From RGIG5612 sp963599255 (lineage in GTDB: Bacteria; Bacillota; Clostridia; Lachnospirales; Lachnospiraceae): a DNA stretch of 30,356 bases. Shown piece by piece: positions 7,413 through 15,347 of the stretch. Within the stretch, counting starts at the first letter, position 1; every line of letters begins with the position of its first letter. The translations under genes were made by a program, and so were the position numbers. Location: the NCBI GenBank assembly GCA_963599255.1, contig CAVBWS010000023.1, positions 1-30,356 on the forward strand, written 5' to 3'. The notes beneath the pieces are model-generated. The model searched no databases. It saw only the letters and a program-made list of their open reading frames with translations, and had not been told where the DNA came from.

Positions 7413-9902
7413 TGTTGATCTCTCCTGTTTTTTTATTATATTTTTCTCAGGTTTCTCACCTGATACAGCCTTTTTCTGCATTTCTTCAGCGTCTGATATA
7501 TCTGCATCGTTCTGACAGCCTATTGTGCATTTGCCTTCTTTTTTCAGCAGCGGCTTATGACCTACAGAATTCTTTCTTGCTTTATCGCCTGCTGCATCAT
7601 ATGGCCTGCACAGATTAAGTCTTAATGCATTCGTTACAACGCAGAAGCTGGATATGGACATGGCTGCCGCTCCGAACATAGGATTTAATGACCAGCCAAA
7701 TGCCGCTATAAAGCATCCTGCCGCCAGAGGGATCCCAATAACATTATATATGAAGGCCCAGAACAGGTTCTGATGTATCGTTCTGAGTGTTGCCCTGCCG
7801 ATCCTTACTGCTGCCGCAACATCTGACAGGGAGCTCTTCATAAGTACAACATCCGCCGCATCTATGGCAATATCCGCCCCGGCTCCTATGGCTATTCCTG
7901 TATCTGCTCTCATAAGGGCAGGTGCATCGTTGATGCCGTCTCCTACCATTGCCACCTTACCAAACTTCTGAAGCTGCCTTATGGTCTCTTCCTTGCCGTC
8001 AGGCTTAACGCCTGCAACTACCTCATCAACTCCCGCTGTCTGCGCTATGGCTCTGGCTGTTTTTTCATTATCGCCAGTCAGCATAACCACGTGAATGCCC
8101 ATATTTTTCAGGCGTTCGATCGCTGCCTTGGAATCCTCCTTAATTATATCAGCAACTGCGATTATTCCCAGCAATTTTGTGTCGCTGGCAAAATACAGCG
8201 GGGTCTTACCCATTTCTGCCAGTTCATCGGCAGCCTTCTTAAGGGCTGATGCTCCTGGCTGCTTAAGAACCTCCGCTGCGGCAGCTGAGCCGTTATCAGC
8301 ATTTTCTGTCAATTTATCTGTAATGAACTGTGCGTTGCCGCCATAGATTTTATGTCCGTCCACGTCTGCCGACAGTCCGTTTCCCGCAAATGTTTTAAAA
8401 TCCGTGACTTCTTTCTTTCTGATGTTATGCTCCTGTGCATACTCGGTTATCGCCCGGGCAAGGGGATGTTCCGACAGTGCCTCTACTGCAAATGCCGACT
8501 CTATCAGCTCTTCCCTGCTTACGCCCTCAGCGCAGATAATATCCGTAACCCTAGGTTCTCCCTTGGTGATGGTACCGGTCTTATCCAGCGCGATTATCTG
8601 TACCCGGCCCACTGACTCCAGGGATGCTGCCGTCTTAAACATAATGCCGGAGCGGGTGCCCTTGCCATTTCCCACCATTATCGCCACAGGTGTAGCCAGT
8701 CCCAGCGCACACGGGCAGCTGATAACCAGTACCGATATGGCTCTTGCCAGACAAAATCCCACATCACGGCCGATGATCATCCATACCACGAATGTAATTA
8801 CAGCTATCGCTATAACCGCCGGCACGAATATTCCGGATACTTTGTCTGCAATTCTGGCAATCGGCGCCTTGGTTGCTGCCGCATCTGAAACCAGCTGAAT
8901 GATCTGGGACAGAGTTGTATCATTTCCTACCCTTTCAGCCCTGCAGAGCATATAGCCGCTGGTATTAGTGGTGGCCGCATATACCTTATCCCCCACAGCC
9001 TTTTCCACAGGAATGCTCTCGCCCGTAAGTGCCGACTCATCCACCGAGCCGCTTCCCTCTATAACAACTGCATCCACAGGAATACGGCTTCCGGCCTTAA
9101 CCACTATACTGTCGCCGGGAAGCACCTGCTCGATCGGCACCTCCTTTTCCTGACCATCTGTTAGTATTATGGCCGTTTTGGCGGACAGCTTCATCAGAGA
9201 TTTTAATGCATCCGTGGTACGGCCCTTGGATACCGATTCAAGGAGCTTACCCACGGTTATCAAGGTCAATATCATGGCAGCCGATTCGAAATACAGCTGA
9301 TCCATGTAAGCCATTACCGCCTCAGCATCTGCCTCTAGCTGCGCAGCTGTCATGGCAAATAATGAATAAATACTGTATGCAAATGATACTGCCGATCCCA
9401 TGGCTACCAATGTATCCATGTTAGGAGCTCTGTGAATCAGTCCCTTGAAGCCGCTGATAAAAAACTTCTGATTTATTACCATTATGATGGCCGACAGGAG
9501 CAGTTCATAGATTCCCATGGCCACATGATTGCCCTCCAGAAACGCCGGCAGGGGCCAATTCCACATCATGTGCCCCATTGAGACATACATGAGAGGCAAT
9601 AGTAATACTACAGATGCTATTAACCTGTTTCTTATCTTAGGTGTCTCTGTATCCTTAAGTTCAGACTCTGCTTCCGCAGCCGGCTGCTGGGATGTCCCTG
9701 TCTGAGTCTTCAGCTCTGCTCCGTATCCTGCATCGGTAACGGCCTTGATCACTGCCTCAGGGGAGGCCGTTCCTTCCACACTCATGGAATTAGTAAGCAA
9801 GCTGACCGCACAGCTGGTGACTCCGGGCACCTTATTTACTGCTTTTTCAACTCTCGCCTGGCATGCCGCGCAGGACATGCCGGTAATTTGATATCTTTCC
9901 AT
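7206..9902 (-). CDS. copA: CopA-type Cu+ P-type ATPase with C-terminal CopZ-like domain
   Basis: This 898-residue P1B-type ATPase exports Cu+ using ATP. In order: an N-terminal HMA metal-binding domain (GMSCAAC, about residues 8-14), eight predicted membrane helices, actuator TGES (about 294), CPC metal site (about 396-398), phosphorylation site DKTG (about 440), GDGINDAP hinge, and the last helix MSISSFCVVTN typical of copper pumps. A linker of about 60 residues, including CTIGC, then leads to a second complete HMA domain (GMMCPHC) from residue 831. I start it at the ATG at 9902 because AAAGGA precedes it. A GTG at 9962 that overlaps the csoR stop would add 20 unconvincing residues and has no ribosome binding site. 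It lies downstream of csoR in one transcript, so copper should derepress both. Confidence 0.92.
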   Translation of the reverse strand: MERYQITGMSCAACQARVEKAVNKVPGVTSCAVSLLTNSMSVEGTASPEAVIKAVTDAGYGAELKTQTGTSQQPAAEAESELKDTETPKIRNRLIASVVLLLPLMYVSMGHMMWNWPLPAFLEGNHVAMGIYELLLSAIIMVINQKFFISGFKGLIHRAPNMDTLVAMGSAVSFAYSIYSLFAMTAAQLEADAEAVMAYMDQLYFESAAMILTLITVGKLLESVSKGRTTDALKSLMKLSAKTAIILTDGQEKEVPIEQVLPGDSIVVKAGSRIPVDAVVIEGSGSVDESALTGESIPVEKAVGDKVYAATTNTSGYMLCRAERVGNDTTLSQIIQLVSDAAATKAPIARIADKVSGIFVPAVIAIAVITFVVWMIIGRDVGFCLARAISVLVISCPCALGLATPVAIMVGNGKGTRSGIMFKTAASLESVGRVQIIALDKTGTITKGEPRVTDIICAEGVSREELIESAFAVEALSEHPLARAITEYAQEHNIRKKEVTDFKTFAGNGLSADVDGHKIYGGNAQFITDKLTENADNGSAAAAEVLKQPGASALKKAADELAEMGKTPLYFASDTKLLGIIAVADIIKEDSKAAIERLKNMGIHVVMLTGDNEKTARAIAQTAGVDEVVAGVKPDGKEETIRQLQKFGKVAMVGDGINDAPALMRADTGIAIGAGADIAIDAADVVLMKSSLSDVAAAVRIGRATLRTIHQNLFWAFIYNVIGIPLAAGCFIAAFGWSLNPMFGAAAMSISSFCVVTNALRLNLCRPYDAAGDKARKNSVGHKPLLKKEGKCTIGCQNDADISDAEEMQKKAVSGEKPEKNIIKKQERSTMEITVKGMMCPHCEAHVKEALEKVNGVEKAQADHEKNLVTITTSADVKEEDLKAAVVGAGYEYEGIRH
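7421..7426 (-). promoter_or_regulatory. Internal ribosome binding site inside copA
   Basis: AGGAGA on the minus strand, eight bases before the in-frame ATG at 7412, at the linker-HMA junction. It is stronger than the site in front of copA itself. Confidence 0.6.
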
Positions 9903-9958
9903 TTTCTTTTCCTTTGATTTAATTAAAATTATTTGCAGTGCTGCCGCAGTCTTATCTG

Positions 9959-10300
9959 TCACCGCATCAGCTTCTGCAGAGTCGCTACCAGCTCATCTAT
10001 CACATCGTCATTGCCTTGTCTGATGTTTTCGGCAACGCAGGTTCTGACATGATTGGCCAGCAGGACCTTACTGAAGCTGTTAAGCGCAGAAGTTATGGCA
10101 GATACCTGAGTCAATATATCCGTGCAATATGCTCCTGATTCCAGCATGCCTTCGACTCCGCGTACCTGTCCCTCAATGCGTTTCAGGCGATTCATCAGAT
10201 CCTTTAACTCCTTGTCATTTCTGTCCTTGTGCTTGCCCGAGCAATAAGGACATACTATTTCATTATCATCCGTGTTGATTTCAATATTTTTCTTATTCAT
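9959..10300 (-). CDS. csoR: CsoR-family copper-sensing repressor
   Basis: This 113-residue all-helical regulator has the CsoR Cu+ ligand set: Cys in GAYCTDIL, then His and Cys in ANHVRTC. It also has the helix LMNRLKRIEGQVRGVEGML typical of the family. CsoR tetramers bind G/C-tract palindromes in the apo form and release them on binding Cu+. The N-terminal extension carries an extra CPYC pair and a His, not needed in the core family and possibly an added metal site. It is the first gene of the csoR-copA transcript; its own promoter carries two matching operators (10337-10353 and 10373-10389), so autoregulation is expected. The GAGG ribosome binding site is close to the ATG. Confidence 0.92.
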   Translation of the reverse strand: MNKKNIEINTDDNEIVCPYCSGKHKDRNDKELKDLMNRLKRIEGQVRGVEGMLESGAYCTDILTQVSAITSALNSFSKVLLANHVRTCVAENIRQGNDDVIDELVATLQKLMR

Positions 10301-10336
10301 ATCTGCCTCTTCCGGCCTTCCTTAGGTTAATTTCAA

Positions 10337-10353
10337 ATACCCCCACAGGGTAT
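10337..10353. promoter_or_regulatory. CsoR-type operator 1
   Basis: ATACCCCCACAGGGTAT, a palindrome of the TACCC...GGGTA kind bound by CsoR proteins. It lies downstream of the -10 box, in the early transcribed region of csoR. It differs from operator 2 by one base. Confidence 0.75.
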
Positions 10354-10367
10354 CTCTTACTGTAGGG

Positions 10368-10396
10368 ATAGTATACCCCTACAGGGTATTTGTCAA
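10368..10396 (-). promoter_or_regulatory. csoR-copA promoter
   Basis: On the minus strand, -35 TTGACA is at 10391-10396. The -10 is TACTAT (10368-10373, 17-bp spacer) or the overlapping TATACT (10370-10375, 15-bp spacer). Operator 2 fills the spacer, so bound CsoR would block RNA polymerase. Confidence 0.7.
10373..10389. promoter_or_regulatory. CsoR-type operator 2
   Basis: ATACCCCTACAGGGTAT, the second near-identical palindrome, within the promoter spacer. CTGTAGGG just to its left also pairs with CCCTACAG inside it, giving an overlapping larger dyad across about 10359-10384. Confidence 0.8.
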
Positions 10397-10537
10397 TACC
10401 TCCGAGCGCACTACATCTTTATTCCTGCAGTAAAATGTGTTATCATCCTTCGGTTAAGAAGATTACTAATCCCTGCCGCCGTGGACGCCGCAAAGGCTTC
10501 CGGACGCAGCTGCACTGCAGAAGCGACAGCTGCCATC

Positions 10538-10567
10538 CGTGCCGTGAACCTCGGCGTGCAGCCACTG
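10538..10567. repeat. Third, partial copy of the dispersed repeat end
   Basis: This 30-bp block matches the reverse complement of 18534-18563 at all but two positions (shared core CCTCGGCGTGCAG). It sits in the 220-bp gap between the csoR promoter and the first HD gene. The rest of that gap (10400-10537) is GC-rich with several CTGCAG-type short palindromes and no supportable gene. Confidence 0.65.
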
Positions 10568-10611
10568 CTTTTACAATACAGTGAAGGCGGGGATAGAAGA
10601 GGATCAAGGCA

Positions 10612-11451
10612 ATGATGAAAGAACGTATTCAATTTAAAAATATGGTTACAGCGCGGCTGAGTCATATTGACCCGGACGTGCTGGCCTTTAATAAGGACGA
10701 ATTCTGGACGATTCAGCGTGAATACGAATACATAGAATATTATTCCATTGAGAAAAGACTCATGAACACTGCTCTGGCGCTGCATCTGGCTGTTGGTCTT
10801 CATAATGGCAGCTACAGGAAGTCGACTATTACCAAAAACAACCAGACTTATAAGCTTCCTTATGTAATTCATTGTCTGTGGGTCTGTCGGATGCTGGCTG
10901 ACCTCAGTGTTCCGGTAACTCATGATGAAGAGGACATTCTGCTGGCCTCCGCCCTGTGTCATGACATGATTGAAGATGTGGATTTCGCTGACGGCGGACG
11001 GGAACTGTATACGAAATACGGTTTGGATCCTCAGATCTATAAGATAGTCAAGCTTCTCTCCAAGAGGTATGACTTCACAGACGAGCAGGAGCACGCCTTC
11101 TTTCATCATATAGAATGCAACAAGCTGGCATTATTGGTTAAACTGTCTGACCGCTGTCATAATGTGGAGGATCTCTATAATCGTCCTTCCTGGAAGGTTC
11201 ATGAGTACGTAGGCGAAACCAGAAAATTCTTCATCCCTATGTGTGAATACGGTCTTGAGCATTATGATGACATTAATACAACCCTTCAGATCCTTCACGA
11301 GAAGCTGATCAATCTGACTCAGGCTGCCGAAGTCCTGGTAGACAGGTATGATCAAAGAAAAGAAGCGTTGTTAAAGGAACTGGACAGACTCCAAGAAGAA
11401 CATAAGCATCTCAGACAGGAATGGGAAGCATTGTGGAATGAATCAGAATAA
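10612..11451 (+). CDS. HD-domain phosphohydrolase of the RelA/SpoT-MESH1 fold, intact metal site
   Basis: This 279-residue protein contains the HD metal site in the arrangement of RelA/SpoT hydrolase and MESH1 proteins: H87, H117-D118 within LCHDMIED, and D180 within KLSDRCHNVEDL. MESH1-type enzymes are about 180 residues and remove the 3'-pyrophosphate of ppGpp or the phosphate of NADPH. This protein has an extra N-terminal stretch of about 70 residues and a C-terminal charged coiled coil (about 240-279). No ppGpp synthetase domain is present. Substrate is unproven; a nucleotide phosphate is a fair guess. Two ATGs are adjacent (10612 and 10615) with GAGG upstream. A degenerate paralogue follows 14 bp downstream and probably shares the transcript, suggesting a heteromeric complex. 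Confidence 0.75.
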   Translation: MMKERIQFKNMVTARLSHIDPDVLAFNKDEFWTIQREYEYIEYYSIEKRLMNTALALHLAVGLHNGSYRKSTITKNNQTYKLPYVIHCLWVCRMLADLSVPVTHDEEDILLASALCHDMIEDVDFADGGRELYTKYGLDPQIYKIVKLLSKRYDFTDEQEHAFFHHIECNKLALLVKLSDRCHNVEDLYNRPSWKVHEYVGETRKFFIPMCEYGLEHYDDINTTLQILHEKLINLTQAAEVLVDRYDQRKEALLKELDRLQEEHKHLRQEWEALWNESE

Positions 11452-11465
11452 CGACAGAAAATATC

Positions 11466-12206
11466 ATGATAGACTTAATTAATAAAAACAACGATACCGA
11501 CCTCGGCAGCTTATATAATCTTATTCAGTGCTATGCCGTCAATAATAATATGTCCGATACATTATCGGCCATTAAATTGATGGATGACATGACAGCTCAA
11601 TTCCCGGAAACGGAGACCATATTCAAGTACAGCCTTATGATCTGCCGCATGCTGATAGATCTTAACATGGATCTTACTCCGGGCGAGACAGATACCCTCA
11701 TTGCTGCTTCTCTGCTTCATATGGTTCCTGATGACCAGTTGCAGAAGGAAGCATATAAGCAGCTCTTCGGCAAATATCATATTCCAGATGACATTTGCGT
11801 GATCATCGACTTGCTTAATGAGCGCAATACCGATGCAGATGAGGAGCTGTCGGCTTGCTTTGCTAAGATTCAGGAAAATAAACTGGCTCTCTTGATTGCT
11901 CTGGCTGAGCAGGGAAATATTGTTGAACGACTTCATTTTCTAAACAGCTGGCAGTTTCGCAAATTCATCTACGATACCAGAAAATATTATTTTTCTATGT
12001 GTATCTATGCCAAGGAGCATTATATAGAACTCCTCTCTCCGATAGGAATTTTATTGGAGAAGCTCAGAAATCTCACCGATGTGGCAGAAATGTTATTTGC
12101 CAAGTTTGAATCAATGGAGATTGAGCTCACCAGAGAGATCCTGCAGCTTAAAGAGGAAAATGCCACTATCAAAGGCATCATCCAGAAGCTTAAGTCCAGC
12201 CGCTGA
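11466..12206 (+). CDS. Degenerate paralogue of the preceding HD protein (pseudo-hydrolase)
   Basis: This 246-residue protein aligns along most of its length with its upstream neighbour: CRMLIDL against CRMLADL, NKLALLIALAEQGN against NKLALLVKLSDRCHN, RKYYFSMCIYAKEHY against RKFFIPMCEYGLEHY, then EKLRNLTDVAEML against EKLINLTQAAEVL and a similar coiled-coil tail. The metal site is gone: H87 of the neighbour is Y55 here, the HD pair is H85-M86, and D180 is E148. It therefore should not bind the catalytic metal or hydrolyse nucleotides. The fold and coiled coil are kept, which points to a regulatory or scaffolding partner. No good ribosome binding site precedes the ATG, so translation may depend on coupling to the upstream gene. 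Its stop lies 4 bp from the stop of the convergent kinase gene. Confidence 0.7.
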   Translation: MIDLINKNNDTDLGSLYNLIQCYAVNNNMSDTLSAIKLMDDMTAQFPETETIFKYSLMICRMLIDLNMDLTPGETDTLIAASLLHMVPDDQLQKEAYKQLFGKYHIPDDICVIIDLLNERNTDADEELSACFAKIQENKLALLIALAEQGNIVERLHFLNSWQFRKFIYDTRKYYFSMCIYAKEHYIELLSPIGILLEKLRNLTDVAEMLFAKFESMEIELTREILQLKEENATIKGIIQKLKSSR

Positions 12207-12210
12207 TCCT

Positions 12211-13431
12211 TCAAAGCAGTATCTTAAATACGATCCTCTCTCCCTCAATAGCGGCGCTTATCCTGCCGCCGTGGGCATCAACCGTGGCCTTTACTATAGA
12301 CAGTCCTATTCCGGTTCCGCTTATCTGCGGTGAATGAGACATATCGCCTCGATAGAATCGCTCAAAGAGTCTGGATACATCAGGTATCCTGTCTGCTTCA
12401 CATTTGTTGGACACCTGAATCTGCGCCTTTTTGCCGCATTTGCTTAAGGTTAATTCAATCGTTCCATCCTTGGCTGCATATTTCATGGCATTATCCAGAA
12501 GTATGGATATCATCTGCTGGATCGCTGTCTGGTTGCCGACTATTTTGATGTCGTCTTCTATTTTCTGCAGATATTCATATCCGTTAGCCTTGGCCAGGTG
12601 CACAAATGGTTCTGCCGCCTCCCATATTGCATCGCTCAGTGTGAATTCTTCCCTCTCCGGGAACGGATTTTCTTCATTTAATCGAGATAATGCCACAAGA
12701 CTTGTAATAAGCTTGGATAATCTGCCGGACTGGGTCTGAATATTTTGAACCCATTCATCCTCAGCATATTCCAGCGCCAGTACATCCGCGCTGGTGGATA
12801 TGGCAGTCAGGGGCGTCTTCAGCTCGTGACTGGCATTAGTAATAAACTGCTTCTGTGCCTCCATATTTTTCACATAAGGTCTGGTAGCTCTGCGCGAGAA
12901 TAATACTACGAGTCCAAAGACAATGATAAGGCTTCCTCCCGCGATAGCTACCGTGATCCACATCAGGCTTCGCACGGTCTGAAGCTCTCGTTCCGAATTC
13001 AGAAACATTACTACCGTCTCAGTTTCTGTTTTATTAATAAGATATCTGTAGCCAAACTCGTATCCGCTTGTCTTGCCGCTGTCAAGGGCAATCTGCGCGT
13101 ATGATTTCTCGTCCTCTTCTGTCAGGGATGCTATGTGATCCTGATCAACTCTCTGAAATTGTCCATCCGCATCATAATGGACAGAAAAGAAACGAAATGT
13201 ATACTGCACCTCTTCCGAAAAATGAGGACCGCCCTTACCCGGGTCCTTTTTCCCGGGAAATCCCTGTCTCATCTGACTGTCCTTCTCCATGATCCTTAAA
13301 AGGGTTTCATCCTGTTGGTCAGTGATACTTTGATAATTCCAGACATTTATAAAACATAAAAGCATCAATATGACTGCGGCAAATGCTGCCATTGCCGAGC
13401 CTATGAAACGCCATCTCATTTTTTTCAGCAT
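12211..13431 (-). CDS. Membrane sensor histidine kinase
   Basis: This 406-residue kinase has two membrane helices (about 8-30 and 155-178) flanking an extracytoplasmic sensor region of about 125 residues with a Lys/Gly/Pro-rich patch (FPGKKDPGKGG). A short linker replaces a clear HAMP domain. The phospho-acceptor His is H202 in NASHELKTPLTA. The N box LLDNAMKYA and G box GTGIGLSIVKATVDAHGG define the ATP-binding domain. It is co-transcribed with and 10 bp downstream of the OmpR-type regulator, its likely partner. The signal is unknown. Confidence 0.9.
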   Translation of the reverse strand: MLKKMRWRFIGSAMAAFAAVILMLLCFINVWNYQSITDQQDETLLRIMEKDSQMRQGFPGKKDPGKGGPHFSEEVQYTFRFFSVHYDADGQFQRVDQDHIASLTEEDEKSYAQIALDSGKTSGYEFGYRYLINKTETETVVMFLNSERELQTVRSLMWITVAIAGGSLIIVFGLVVLFSRRATRPYVKNMEAQKQFITNASHELKTPLTAISTSADVLALEYAEDEWVQNIQTQSGRLSKLITSLVALSRLNEENPFPEREEFTLSDAIWEAAEPFVHLAKANGYEYLQKIEDDIKIVGNQTAIQQMISILLDNAMKYAAKDGTIELTLSKCGKKAQIQVSNKCEADRIPDVSRLFERFYRGDMSHSPQISGTGIGLSIVKATVDAHGGRISAAIEGERIVFKILL

Positions 13432-13441
13432 AATTTTCTAA

Positions 13442-14113
13442 TCACATCTCTTCTAGTGTATAACCGGCTCCGCGAATAGTCCTTATTACAACATTTGCCC
13501 CTATCTGCTTGAGCTTCTTCCTAAGAACAGCAATATACGTCCATACAACATTCATTTCAGACTCGGTGTCCATCTCCCATACCTTATCCATCAGGTGTTC
13601 GAGAGAAAATACCTGCCGAGGATGACGAAGAAATAATTCCATCAGCTGATATTCCTTGTTATTCAGACGGATCTCCTCCTGCGTGGTTTTCAGGATATAC
13701 TGGCTGCAGTCCAGGGTTACATTGCCCAGAACTAATGCAGTGGAGGCATATGTATTGCTGCGCCTCGTAAGGGCACGCACACGAGCGAGAAATTCGCTTG
13801 CGGCAAATGGTTTCGGAAGGTAGTCATCAGCTCCCGCGTCAAGCCCCGCCACCCGATCTGCCACCTCGGCCTTAGCTGTCAAAAATAATGCAGGCGTTGT
13901 ATTGCCGCCGACACGAGCCGTCTTAAGCACTTCGATCCCGTCCCTGCCCGGCATCATGATATCAAGCACCAATACATCATAACTCATTGCCTTGATATAA
14001 TCTAATGCATCATTGCCGTTATGTACCACGTCTACGGCATATTTGTTTTTTTCCAACATAACCTTAAGGGCACGGGCAATGCTTACCTCGTCCTCTGCAA
14101 TTAACACACGCAT
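13442..14113 (-). CDS. OmpR/PhoB-family response regulator
   Basis: The 223-residue protein has a receiver domain (acidic pair in AEDE, phospho-acceptor D51 in VLVLDIMMPG, Lys in FLTAK) and a C-terminal winged helix with LNNKEYQLMELF and IRTIRGAGYTL. I place the start at the ATG at 14113 because GGAGG sits seven bases upstream; an upstream ATG at 14152 would add 13 non-family residues. It is divergent from the VTC-DUF4956-CotH operon across 343 bp, so that operon is a plausible target in addition to its own promoter. Confidence 0.92.
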   Translation of the reverse strand: MRVLIAEDEVSIARALKVMLEKNKYAVDVVHNGNDALDYIKAMSYDVLVLDIMMPGRDGIEVLKTARVGGNTTPALFLTAKAEVADRVAGLDAGADDYLPKPFAASEFLARVRALTRRSNTYASTALVLGNVTLDCSQYILKTTQEEIRLNNKEYQLMELFLRHPRQVFSLEHLMDKVWEMDTESEMNVVWTYIAVLRKKLKQIGANVVIRTIRGAGYTLEEM

Positions 14114-14456
14114 ATCTATTCCTCCATGTTTGTATTTATTTTCCCATGGCAAATCAAAATGAACCTTAAAAACTCATTCATTATATCAGTATCCGCAGTT
14201 TCATAAAACAGAGTTATTATCTATCGTACCGGGCATTATATCTCGTAACTGTATTTTATAAAAAACATACTATGTGTAAAATTTTTAAGTACATTTTGAG
14301 AAATATATGTAAAATATCAACAATAAGTAAATCCGGTCGTTTTCTCCGGAAAACATGATGCTGCAGTAAATGCGCGCAGCCATTTTGCCAATGCAAAACC
14401 AGCTGTCGTGCCTTCATAAGCAGCGCCCGGAAAAATAAAATGGAAGGAACAATATA
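14114..14456. promoter_or_regulatory. Divergent intergenic region between response regulator and VTC operon
   Basis: This AT-rich stretch of 343 bp has no gene I can support. On the minus strand a TATAAT hexamer lies at 14180-14185, a fair -10 for the regulator gene, without a good -35. On the plus side a perfect palindrome, TTTTGC-CAAT-GCAAAA, occupies 14383-14398, 59 bp before the VTC gene start. A short TCCGG...CCGGA dyad lies near 14330-14350. These are candidate regulatory sites only. Confidence 0.35.
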
Positions 14457-15149
14457 ATGGAACTTACCGGAAAATATCGGCATGAACTTAAATATCATAT
14501 TACTCATGCCGATTATCTTGCCCTCAGGATGCGGCTGCGGCCGGTTATGAAGCAAGATCCCCATGTCAATGCCAACGGAACATATATTATTCGAAGCATA
14601 TATTTCGATAATTATAAAGACAAGGCTCTGCGTGAAAAAATAAATGGTCTGCAGCAGCGTGAAAAATTCCGCATTCGCTACTATAACGATGATTTTTCTT
14701 TTATTACGCTGGAGAAGAAGATAAAACACAACGACCTGTGCATGAAGATCGATGCTCCGTTATCGCAAGCTGATTTTCAAAGAATTCTTACGGATCCGGG
14801 GCCCTGGATGCTGGAACATTCACAGCCGCTGGTGGGTGAGTTGTACTGCAAGATGAAACAGCAGCAGCTAAAGCCCCGAGTAACAGTATCATATGTGAGA
14901 GAGCCATATATTTATGACGCCGGAAATGTCCGGGTAACATTTGATTCTGACATTCGCACCAGCTTGTTTCAGAATACATTTGCTGATGCCCATCTTAATG
15001 ACATAAGTGCCACAGACCTGCCGGGAGATACTATACTGGAGGTGAAGTTTGATGCCTTCCTTCCGGATATAATCTCGTGTCTGCTTCAGTCGGAGAACCT
15101 GCGACAGCAAGCCTTCTCGAAATATGGTGCATGCAGACGGTATGGCTGA
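14457..15149 (+). CDS. VTC-domain protein (polyphosphate polymerase-like)
   Basis: This 230-residue soluble protein has the basic tunnel-fold motifs of the VTC/CYTH-type polyphosphate polymerase domain: KYRHELKYHI (6-15), RSIYFDNY (46-53), REKFRIRYY (68-76), LEKKIKHND (85-93), KPRVTVSYVREPY, and the closing ILEVKFDAFLP. In yeast the VTC4 catalytic domain makes polyphosphate from ATP; bacterial relatives next to DUF4956 and CotH genes are common in Clostridia but their product is not established. It could instead use triphosphate as a cofactor. GGAAGGA gives a good ribosome binding site. It is the first gene of the three-gene operon. Confidence 0.82.
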   Translation: MELTGKYRHELKYHITHADYLALRMRLRPVMKQDPHVNANGTYIIRSIYFDNYKDKALREKINGLQQREKFRIRYYNDDFSFITLEKKIKHNDLCMKIDAPLSQADFQRILTDPGPWMLEHSQPLVGELYCKMKQQQLKPRVTVSYVREPYIYDAGNVRVTFDSDIRTSLFQNTFADAHLNDISATDLPGDTILEVKFDAFLPDIISCLLQSENLRQQAFSKYGACRRYG

Positions 15150-15295
15150 TACGAGCAAGGCAAACGAATCATCCGTGATTTTTACATTATAGTCTGTAAC
15201 CTGCTGCACGGCAGAACAATGCCGCAGCTGACCAAAATCACCGGACGCCGACAATTTAAAATAATCTCTTACACTACACAATTAACAATAAACGA

Positions 15296-15328
15296 GGCGA
15301 GCAGTGCACTTACACGTTACATCTCGCC
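15296..15328 (+). promoter_or_regulatory. Stem-loop just upstream of the DUF4956 ribosome binding site
   Basis: GGCGAG (15296-15301) pairs with CTCGCC (15323-15328). AAGGAG follows within a few bases. It could be a translation control element or a remnant of a transcript-processing site in the long VTC-DUF4956 gap; this is inference from base pairing alone. Confidence 0.3.
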
Positions 15329-15347
15329 CAGATAAGGAGTAACATCA

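Noticed and set aside
9903..9962. GTG start of copA overlapping the csoR stop
   Set aside because: There is no ribosome binding site and the added 20 residues do not resemble the family; the ATG at 9902 has AAAGGA upstream.
10411..11109. A 232-codon open frame on the minus strand, opposite the first HD gene
   Set aside because: The plus-strand frame has clear HD motifs and a paralogue; the minus frame has no family signature.
14114..14152. Upstream ATG at 14152 for the response regulator
   Set aside because: It would add 13 residues ahead of the receiver domain, and the GGAGG site clearly serves the ATG at 14113.
14114..14456. Riboswitch in the divergent region
   Set aside because: No conserved aptamer pattern was recognised; only short palindromes are visible.
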